Assembly (NCBI GenBank): GCA_027019335.1
Contig: JALUWV010000115.1
Span: 1 to 64,000 of the forward strand
Source of the DNA: Sulfurimonas sp.
Lineage (GTDB): Bacteria > Campylobacterota > Campylobacteria > Campylobacterales > Sulfurimonadaceae
Length of the DNA stretch: 64,000 nt
Reading direction: 5' to 3'
Within the stretch, counting starts at the first letter, position 1. Each line of letters starts with the position of its first letter. A program made the translations under genes and the position numbers. Below, in pieces: positions 17,612 to 24,593 of this stretch. The notes below the pieces were generated by a model. The model was given only the letters and a program-made list of their open reading frames with translations. It did not search any database and had not been told where the DNA came from.

Positions 17612-19498
17612 ATGGCATTAATTAAAAAAGGAAGTTCGGCTTCAGCCTCTATCGCCGTGGCTTCTAGTAATGATAAAAGAAAACAAAGAACCTTAGCAAA
17701 ACAGCAACAAATCAGTGAAAGTATTGCTGGTGTTTCTATGACGATACTCGATAATGCACAAGAGAGTGTAAGTGCGATTGAACAATTAAAATCTTCAATG
17801 GAACAGATTGCAACTGCAGCAGAAGAAAACAGTGGTGCAAGTGACCAAGCTTTAGCCAATGTAAAAGGTATTACAAATAATATTAATCGTATGAATTCTA
17901 CGATAGACACGGTAATCTCATCTACACTAGCAACTGGTGATAACATCATGAGTGCTGTACAAATTGTCAATGATTCTGTAGGAAGAATGGACAAAGCAAT
18001 AGTTGTTGCAAATGAGAGTGCAAAGAAAAGTGAGGAGCTTAAAGTTTCTTCTCAAAATATTGGGGATGCTGTTGGGTTTATTGCAAAGATTGCAGACCAA
18101 ACAAATCTACTTGCTTTAAATGCTGCTATTGAAGCAAGTCGAGCGAAGGAACATGGAAAAGGTTTTGCTGTCGTAGCAGATGAAACACGTGCCTTAGCTG
18201 GAGAGAGTGAAAAAAATGCAGAGTTTATCTCTGAACTTGTCAATAAGATTCAAAGTAGTATTGATAGTATTATTAAAAGTATTGGTTCTACATCTGTTAT
18301 CATTTCTGGAACAGGAAGCAAAGGAAATGCTTTGAGCCTGAAGATGGAAGAATTGACTAAAATCGCTGTTTATTCTGTAGAAGCTGCAAGAAGTGTCAAT
18401 ACCTATACAAATACACTTGACAATTTGATTGGTAAAATAAATAAAGGGTCACAAGAGATTTCAGATGCTTCAAGTCAGATTGCACTTTCTGTTGAGAAAA
18501 CACTCAACGGCATAGAAATTCAATCAGATGCACTTTCTCAAACTGAAGATGACATTAAAGAGCTTTCAAACCTCGCTGAAGAGTTAAAATACTCTACAGA
18601 TTCTATGAAATCAGCCGAAGATATCGCACTCTCTGCTGATACCATAGGTGGAAGTATGGAAGATATTCAGAGCGCACTTGAAGATGTAACAACTGCACTC
18701 AATCAAATAGAGTCTTCTTCACATACAACAAATCAAAGTGTACTTAATAACAAAGATTTAGTGGCTGAAAGTCTATCGGCAGCTGAAGATATTGATGGAT
18801 TGATTAACATTGCAAGAAGAAATTTTGATTTACTTAAAATCTCATTTAATACGGTAAAAGCAACAGTCCTTGAAGTAAAAGAATCTTCAGGCGAGTCTAT
18901 TGCTCAAGGAAATGAAGCAGGAAAAGAGTTAGGTGTTATCGTTAAAGAGACAAAAAATGTTGATAAAACTGTAGGCAATATCTCAAACTCTATTGTACAG
19001 TTAAATATGTTAGCTATTAGTGGTTCTATCGAAGCTGCTCGTGCAGGAGACTTTGGAAAAGGTTTTGCAGTGGTAAGTTCTGACATTCGTAATCTTGCAA
19101 AAGATTCAGGAACGAATACAGAAAAGATTAACGATATTGTTGAATCTATGAATTCAGAGATAAATACTGTAGAAAATGATTGGAACAACCTCATAGAAAC
19201 ACAAAATCAAGAACAAGATAGACTTGATGTTTTAGTAGGAGAAATTTCAAAAATTACGGATATGCTTGTAGATTTATTGGATAGATATGCTGGACTTAAA
19301 GCAGTAAATGATCAAAACTTAGAGGGTATAAATCAAGTAACTATAGGGATAAGTGAAGTGCAAAAAGCAGTGGAACTTAGTGCTAGAAATGCAATGGAAT
19401 CTCGTAAAGCGAGTGAGCTTATTATTGATACTGTTTCTCGTATTGGTGAAGGTGTTGAAGAGCTTGCTGTGATGGCAGACGAATTGCAACAAGGGTAA
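17612..19498 (+). CDS. Soluble tandem methyl-accepting chemotaxis protein with two signalling tips
   Basis: 628 residues, almost wholly coiled coil, with no membrane helix and no recognisable sensor domain. Two receptor hairpin tips are visible: the first at about 158-196 (TNLLALNAAIEASRAKEHG, then GFAVVADETRALA) and the second at about 458-497 (LAISGSIEAARAGDFG, then GFAVVSSDIRNLA). The tips are 300 residues apart. Arms of about 150 residues fit two complete antiparallel hairpins (about 28-328 and 328-628) joined end to end. The first tip departs from the consensus (EASRAKEH), while the second keeps EAARAGD. No C-terminal CheR-docking pentapeptide is seen. The receptor probably acts with the PAS protein upstream and the CheA/CheW proteins downstream. 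The ribosome site is AAGGAAAGGA. Confidence 0.85.
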   Translation: MALIKKGSSASASIAVASSNDKRKQRTLAKQQQISESIAGVSMTILDNAQESVSAIEQLKSSMEQIATAAEENSGASDQALANVKGITNNINRMNSTIDTVISSTLATGDNIMSAVQIVNDSVGRMDKAIVVANESAKKSEELKVSSQNIGDAVGFIAKIADQTNLLALNAAIEASRAKEHGKGFAVVADETRALAGESEKNAEFISELVNKIQSSIDSIIKSIGSTSVIISGTGSKGNALSLKMEELTKIAVYSVEAARSVNTYTNTLDNLIGKINKGSQEISDASSQIALSVEKTLNGIEIQSDALSQTEDDIKELSNLAEELKYSTDSMKSAEDIALSADTIGGSMEDIQSALEDVTTALNQIESSSHTTNQSVLNNKDLVAESLSAAEDIDGLINIARRNFDLLKISFNTVKATVLEVKESSGESIAQGNEAGKELGVIVKETKNVDKTVGNISNSIVQLNMLAISGSIEAARAGDFGKGFAVVSSDIRNLAKDSGTNTEKINDIVESMNSEINTVENDWNNLIETQNQEQDRLDVLVGEISKITDMLVDLLDRYAGLKAVNDQNLEGINQVTIGISEVQKAVELSARNAMESRKASELIIDTVSRIGEGVEELAVMADELQQG

Positions 19499-19515
19499 AA
19501 GGCAAAGAAGAACAG

Positions 19516-20877
19516 ATGCAAATTCATGAAATACTAATCATAAAAAATGCCACTGAGAGCTATGGTATCTCTACCGAAGATATTAACCAAATATCTCGAG
19601 TACCATTGTTAATGCCGTTGCCCTTGCGACCAAAGTCTGTACGGGGTTTATGTGCAGTCTCAGGAACGATTGTTTCTTTAGTTGATTTTAATACACTTTT
19701 AAATCTAGCTGAAGTGGAATATGATGCAAGTAAAACAAGAATTTTAAGTTTAAATAATGAATATGCAACGAATGCACTCTTAGTGAGTGAGGTCTATGAC
19801 ACAGTTGTCATCGACCAAGAAAATATAGAGTATATCAATCAAGACAATAATCCTGTTCTTGGTGTGTATAAATATAATGGAATGCTGATACAAGTGATGT
19901 CTTTGGAAAGATTATTTGCAAAAATAAATAAAGTAGAAATTACAGGCAAAGAAGTCAAGAATGGAAAACCAGCAGTAGCTGATAAGGAAGAAGAAGATAA
20001 TATTCGATTTTTAATTTTTACTTTAGAAAAAGAAACTTTTGCATTAAACATAGAGTATTTACAAGAGATAATTTTAGCAGATACACAAATAACTGAGATA
20101 AATGGTAGTGAGACTGAGGTTGTAGGACTTGTAACTATTCGAGATGAACTACTTGTTGTGATAGATTTAAGAAGATATTATAGTTTTGCAGATGTAAGAG
20201 ATGAAAAAAATAGAATTTTGATTGCTTCGTATGATGGAAAACGTGTTGGACTTTTAGTAGATGATGTTGTTGACATTGAAAACTACTATACAAGTGCGAT
20301 AGAATATATGCAAGATACCTTTGAAGATAATAAAATTTCTGGTGTTATTCATACGAAAGAATCTATTATATCCTTTTTTGACCATAATGTTTTAAACGAT
20401 ATTTTTACAAAAAATGATTCTTTTATAGACCAAAAGCATATGATTGAAGAAGAAGTGAGTCAAAGGAGTTTGATGGAAGTAATAGTTTTTAAACTTCTTG
20501 ATAAAGAGTATGCTTTTGAAGTTGAAAATGTGGATGAAATCATAGATAGTGTAAGTGCAACAGATGTGGCTTTTACAGATTCTTCCATAGGTGGGATTAT
20601 CAATATACGAGGACAAATAGTGACACTTATTTCTTTGTTTGATAAACTCCATTTACAAACAAAGATTCATGAAGATTCAAAAATCATTGTTTGCAATATC
20701 AATGATAATAGAATAGGTTTTATAGTAGATAGTGTGAGTGATATCTTAGAAGTAGAAGAAAAAGATATACGTGAAGAAGAGAGTGAAATATTTACAAATG
20801 TATTATATCTTGATAATGGTAAAAGATTAGTGCTTACAATGGATATAAATAAATTAGTAAATAAAGAGGAAGTATAA
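19516..20877 (+). CDS. cheW: Triple-domain CheW scaffold protein
   Basis: 453 residues containing three consecutive CheW folds: about 1-145 (VRGLCAVSGTIVSLVDFNTLL), 160-300 (FLIFTLEKETFALNIEYLQEI, then LVTIRDELLVVIDLRRYY) and 315-453 (VFKLLDKEYAFEVENVDEI, then IINIRGQIVTLISLFDKL). Each has the beta-barrel pattern ending in the hydrophobic VDxVxDI strand. CheW couples receptors to CheA. Three covalently joined copies are rare, and domain 1 is the most divergent. Its stop overlaps the cheB start (TAATG). Confidence 0.87.
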   Translation: MQIHEILIIKNATESYGISTEDINQISRVPLLMPLPLRPKSVRGLCAVSGTIVSLVDFNTLLNLAEVEYDASKTRILSLNNEYATNALLVSEVYDTVVIDQENIEYINQDNNPVLGVYKYNGMLIQVMSLERLFAKINKVEITGKEVKNGKPAVADKEEEDNIRFLIFTLEKETFALNIEYLQEIILADTQITEINGSETEVVGLVTIRDELLVVIDLRRYYSFADVRDEKNRILIASYDGKRVGLLVDDVVDIENYYTSAIEYMQDTFEDNKISGVIHTKESIISFFDHNVLNDIFTKNDSFIDQKHMIEEEVSQRSLMEVIVFKLLDKEYAFEVENVDEIIDSVSATDVAFTDSSIGGIINIRGQIVTLISLFDKLHLQTKIHEDSKIIVCNINDNRIGFIVDSVSDILEVEEKDIREEESEIFTNVLYLDNGKRLVLTMDINKLVNKEEV

Positions 20878-21941
20878 TGGCAAAAGAAGTTCTTATAGTC
20901 GATGACTCTGCATTAGTTCGTAAACAATTAACAGAGATGATAGCAACTTTAGGGTATGACATAGATGTCGCAAAAAATGGGCAAGAAGCCGTAGAAAAAG
21001 CATTGCAAAAGCAGTATGATGTTATTACTATGGATATTAATATGCCGATTATGGATGGTATTGAAGCTGTGAAGCAAATCATGGCACAAAAACCAACTGC
21101 AATTTTAATGATTAGTTCTTTAACAACAGAAGATGCTACTATTACTATGGATGCATTGGACTTTGGTGCAGTAGATTATATTGCCAAACCAGGGACGATG
21201 AATGTTGGAAAACAGGAAAATCGTGACGATATTATCTCTAAAGTAAAAACACTTAGTCGTATATCGCCACGAAGACTCAAAGCTCGTATGAAAAGAGCGC
21301 CGTCAAGAGAGAGAAAACGTACTCATAGACAAGAAGAAAACCAAGCTACCCCACAAAGTTCATTAGATTTGACGAAAGTTGTACTTATTGGTTCTTCAAC
21401 TGGTGGACCAGGATTGATTGAACAGATTTGTTCTTCTTTACCTGCTAATTACAAATATGCAGTATGTATTGTGCAGCATATGCCAGAGCAATTTACTAAA
21501 GCTTTTGCTCAAAGACTTGCTAATGCTAGTGTCTTGCCTGTTCATGAAAGTGAACAAAATTTAGAAATTTTACCAGGAAATATTTATCTTGCTCGTGGTG
21601 GAGTGCATATGAATTTTGCTAAAAAAGTATCTGGAAAAATTGTCGTACGAGAAGATAAAAATAAGGGTGAAAGTTTTTTTCAACCGAGTGTCAATGATAT
21701 GATGCATAGTGCTTTGAAAGTATTTGATGCAAAAGATTTAGTAGGTGTTATTTTGACAGGAATTGGTGATGATGGTGCAGATGCTATAGTGAAGATAAAA
21801 AATGCAGGTGGGTATACACTTGGGGAAAGTGAAGAGAGTGCTACTGTGTACGGTATGCCACGAGAAGCATATGAACGTGGTGGAATTATGGAACAACTTG
21901 ATTTTAAAAACATTCTCAAAAAAATCGCGACTCTAAAATAA
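20877..21941 (+). CDS. cheB: Chemotaxis response regulator protein-glutamate methylesterase
   Basis: 354 residues. The N-terminal receiver (1-120) has D53 in TMDINMPIMDG and the conserved K of YIAKPG. A basic linker (about 130-160) joins the methylesterase domain. Its catalytic residues are the serine in GSSTGGPG (about 172), the histidine in QHMPEQFTKAF (about 200) and the aspartate in GIGDDGADA (about 297). It removes methyl groups from receptor glutamates and is activated by CheA phosphorylation. It is translationally coupled to the triple CheW gene. Confidence 0.95.
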   Translation: MAKEVLIVDDSALVRKQLTEMIATLGYDIDVAKNGQEAVEKALQKQYDVITMDINMPIMDGIEAVKQIMAQKPTAILMISSLTTEDATITMDALDFGAVDYIAKPGTMNVGKQENRDDIISKVKTLSRISPRRLKARMKRAPSRERKRTHRQEENQATPQSSLDLTKVVLIGSSTGGPGLIEQICSSLPANYKYAVCIVQHMPEQFTKAFAQRLANASVLPVHESEQNLEILPGNIYLARGGVHMNFAKKVSGKIVVREDKNKGESFFQPSVNDMMHSALKVFDAKDLVGVILTGIGDDGADAIVKIKNAGGYTLGESEESATVYGMPREAYERGGIMEQLDFKNILKKIATLK

Positions 21942-21952
21942 AGGAAATATAG

Positions 21953-22573
21953 ATGGCCCTTGTAAAAAAACATGTCAAACAGGTTGTTGAAGAATTACCA
22001 GAATTTTCTCATCTTGATGATGCTATTGATTTTTTTAATGCACATCATGAGCGAGAAAAACAGGACTACGCAGTAGAACAAATTGCAAGACTTGGTGGCG
22101 GTAGTTTTCTTATATCCTATATGGATGATGAAGATGCAGATAAAGAGATTTGTACAAAAATGGCTTCAGAAATTTCAAATATGGATGTGGATGATGCTCC
22201 TATAGAAGAAATTATGGATCTTTTGAAACTCAATAATGCATATACAAGAAATTTAGGTATCTCGATTTTACGTAATTTTGGGGATTCAATAAAGTACTAT
22301 ATCGTGAAATTTCTCATTGGTGATGATAGGGACTTACGCATTTTCGCTATCAATGTTTTAGGGGATGTAGACTTTTCAGAGTCAAGAGATATGCTGATTG
22401 AACTCCTAGAAACAGAAGAAGATATTAATGTTGCAATGACAGCGGTTGATTATATGGGTGAGATAGGAGAGGTTGAAGATATTCCTTTACTAGAATCACT
22501 AAAAGAACGATTTACTGGAGACTTTTATGCGGAGTTTGCAGTTGATGGTGCCATTAAAATGATAAAAGGATAA
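21953..22573 (+). CDS. HEAT-repeat protein of the chemotaxis operon
   Basis: 206 residues, acidic and helical. The C-terminal half (about 85-205) carries HEAT-like helix pairs (LGISILRNFGDSIKYYIVKFL, RIFAINVLGDVDFSESRDMLIEL, AMTAVDYMGEIGEVEDIPLL). No catalytic motif is seen. HEAT proteins in chemosensory clusters are thought to be scaffolds; placement between cheB and cheR suggests it organises the adaptation enzymes or the array. It follows cheB by 11 bases and precedes cheR by 5. Confidence 0.75.
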   Translation: MALVKKHVKQVVEELPEFSHLDDAIDFFNAHHEREKQDYAVEQIARLGGGSFLISYMDDEDADKEICTKMASEISNMDVDDAPIEEIMDLLKLNNAYTRNLGISILRNFGDSIKYYIVKFLIGDDRDLRIFAINVLGDVDFSESRDMLIELLETEEDINVAMTAVDYMGEIGEVEDIPLLESLKERFTGDFYAEFAVDGAIKMIKG

Positions 22574-22578
22574 ACAGT

Positions 22579-23409
22579 ATGTCACATCTTTTATCAGCAG
22601 AAAATTTTGCAAAAATTGGAGAGTTTATTTATAGAAAAAGTGGTATCTCACTTGAAGAATCGAAGCATTATGAAAAGTTAGCGAAGTTTATAGATAAGCG
22701 TGTGGATGAATTAAGTGTTGATAGTTTCAGAAAATACTTTTTCAAATTGCGTTTTGATGATAAAGATGGAAGTGAATTTCAAGAACTTATGAATGCGATG
22801 ACTGTTAATGAGACATACTTTTTTAGAGAAAAGGAGCAGTTTGAAGTTTTGGCAAACTCTATTTTACCAGAGCTTCATGCAAAATTACCTGCTGGAAAAC
22901 CGCTTCGTATCCTTTCTTCTCCATGTTCAACGGGAGAAGAACCATACTCTATGATTTTACATATCTTAGCAGAGGGAAAGGTTGTAGAAGAGAGAGATAT
23001 TGAAGTCGTGGGGATTGATATAGATTCAACTGTGATTGAAAAAGCAAAAGCATCGCGTTATACAGAACGTTCAGTACATGCTATCCCTAAGCAAACACTT
23101 AATCAGTGGTTTAGAAAGAAAGGCTTAGGCTATGAACTGAGTGAAGATTTACAAGGAAGTGTTGATTTTCAAGTATGTAATGTTTTTGATAAAATGCAGA
23201 TGAGAAAACTTGGAAAATTTGATGTTATTTTTTCAAGAAATATGCTGATTTATTTTGATGATGCATCAAGAAAAGAGGTGGCAATGACATTTTATGACAT
23301 GCTTAATCCTGGGGGTTATGTACTTTTAGGTCATGCTGAATATATGAGCCGAATTGTTTCGGTTTTTCAAGCAAAAAAAGTTGATACAACTTTAATATAC
23401 CAAAAATAA
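22579..23409 (+). CDS. cheR: Chemotaxis protein-glutamate O-methyltransferase
   Basis: 276 residues, the normal CheR length. An N-terminal helical domain (about 1-80) includes MNAMTVNETYFFREKEQFE, and the SAM-binding domain follows, with LRILSSPCSTGEEPYSM, VVGIDIDSTVIEKAKASRYTE and FDVIFSRNMLIYFDD. It methylates receptor glutamates using S-adenosylmethionine and forms the adaptation pair with the nearby cheB. No TPR extension is present. Confidence 0.95.
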   Translation: MSHLLSAENFAKIGEFIYRKSGISLEESKHYEKLAKFIDKRVDELSVDSFRKYFFKLRFDDKDGSEFQELMNAMTVNETYFFREKEQFEVLANSILPELHAKLPAGKPLRILSSPCSTGEEPYSMILHILAEGKVVEERDIEVVGIDIDSTVIEKAKASRYTERSVHAIPKQTLNQWFRKKGLGYELSEDLQGSVDFQVCNVFDKMQMRKLGKFDVIFSRNMLIYFDDASRKEVAMTFYDMLNPGGYVLLGHAEYMSRIVSVFQAKKVDTTLIYQK

Positions 23410-23425
23410 TTTTAGGAGAAAAAAT

Positions 23426-23800
23426 ATGCCGTTAGTAATATTTGTAGATGATAGTGAGACAGCCTTAGCTTCAACGAGAATGGTAACAAATGCCATGCCA
23501 ATAGAAGTAAAACAATATACAGAAGCAACAGTAGCTTTAGCAGAAATAAAAGCAGGAATGACACCTGATTTAATCATTACCGATTTAAATATGCCTGTGA
23601 TGAATGGTTTAGAGTTTTTAAAAGAGTTACGTGGAGTTGCTGCGACAAGTAGAACACCAACATTGATGTTAACAACAGAAACAAAGACAGAGTTAAAACA
23701 GCAAGGAAAAGCTCTTGGTTTGACAGGATGGATAGTCAAACCATTTAACCCTGCACAGCTTAAGCAAGCAATTACTAGAGTTTTAAGACTTCCAGCATAG
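23426..23800 (+). CDS. CheY-like single-domain response regulator
   Basis: 124-residue receiver with the acidic pair in FVDDSE, phospho-acceptor D53 (IITDLNMPVMNG), the threonine of MLTTE and the lysine in WIVKPFNPAQL. It is more divergent than the second CheY at 24218 and directly precedes the CheZ-like gene. It may be a phosphate sink or a regulator with a different output. The Shine-Dalgarno is TAGGAG. Confidence 0.9.
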   Translation: MPLVIFVDDSETALASTRMVTNAMPIEVKQYTEATVALAEIKAGMTPDLIITDLNMPVMNGLEFLKELRGVAATSRTPTLMLTTETKTELKQQGKALGLTGWIVKPFNPAQLKQAITRVLRLPA

Positions 23801-23812
23801 AAAGGTTGATAC

Positions 23813-24208
23813 ATGCTTATTTTAAAATCAGTTGATGACTTATTGGAACATATTAAAGAAGTTCAGAACAGTGTTAAAATACTCTCTAATGATTCTTTAA
23901 TGAGTATGAATAGTTTTATGCAAAAAAACAATTTAGAAATAGATGATGAAATAGCAACCGCATTTCAATATCAAGATATTATTACACAACAGTTAGATGC
24001 AAGTCTTGAAGCGATTGAGAGTATGCGTAAAAGTATTGCTATTTTTTCACATGCTTATAAAAGTGATGAAGATTTAGCGAATGGTAGTTTGCTCAAGCTT
24101 CAAGAGAAACTCAACAGTGCATTAGCACAAGCGAAAGAGAAAAAAGAGAGATTTTCAGGTAAATCAAGTGGTGATGTAGCTGAAAATGATGAGATAGAAT
24201 TTTTTTAG
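23813..24208 (+). CDS. Short CheZ-like phosphatase candidate
   Basis: 131 residues, mostly helical. FQYQDIITQQL at 51-61 resembles the CheZ active-site helix: D55 and Q59 have the same four-residue spacing as D143 and Q147 of E. coli CheZ (FQDLTGQ). The protein ends in an acidic-aromatic tail (DEIEFF) after a flexible Lys/Ser linker, like the C-terminal CheY-binding peptide of CheZ. It lies between two CheY genes. At 131 residues it is far shorter than E. coli CheZ (214). The function is inferred; a plain coiled-coil adaptor is the alternative. Confidence 0.6.
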   Translation: MLILKSVDDLLEHIKEVQNSVKILSNDSLMSMNSFMQKNNLEIDDEIATAFQYQDIITQQLDASLEAIESMRKSIAIFSHAYKSDEDLANGSLLKLQEKLNSALAQAKEKKERFSGKSSGDVAENDEIEFF

Positions 24209-24217
24209 GAGAGTGAC

Positions 24218-24583
24218 ATGGCAACAGTAATGATAGTAGACGATTCCAAAACCGTGCGAAATTATCACGGTACTATACTCAAGTCAATGGGCATGGAAAT
24301 TGTTGAAGCAGAAAATGGTATGGAAGCATTAGAAAAAAGCTTAGACAATAGTGTTGACTTGTACTTAGTTGATGTAAATATGCCTATCATGGATGGTTAC
24401 TCTTTTATTCAAGATTTAAGGAAACAAGCTGCCAATAAATTTGTTCCAGTGATTATGGTAACAACACAGGCAAAAGAGGAAGATAAAATAAATGCATATA
24501 AAGTAGGTGCAAATTTATTTGAAACGAAACCAATTAAGCCAGACCAACTACAAACATATCTCGATATGTTAGTCAAGGTATAA
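24218..24583 (+). CDS. cheY: Chemotaxis response regulator CheY
   Basis: 121-residue receiver with VDDSKTVR, phospho-acceptor D52 (VDVNMPIMDG), VTTQAKEED with the switch threonine, and FETKPIKPDQL with the conserved lysine. It lies 10 bases before cheA and is the most CheY-like of the receivers here. Whether it binds the flagellar switch or serves another output cannot be told. Confidence 0.92.
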   Translation: MATVMIVDDSKTVRNYHGTILKSMGMEIVEAENGMEALEKSLDNSVDLYLVDVNMPIMDGYSFIQDLRKQAANKFVPVIMVTTQAKEEDKINAYKVGANLFETKPIKPDQLQTYLDMLVKV

Positions 24584-24593
24584 GGAGAAGAGC

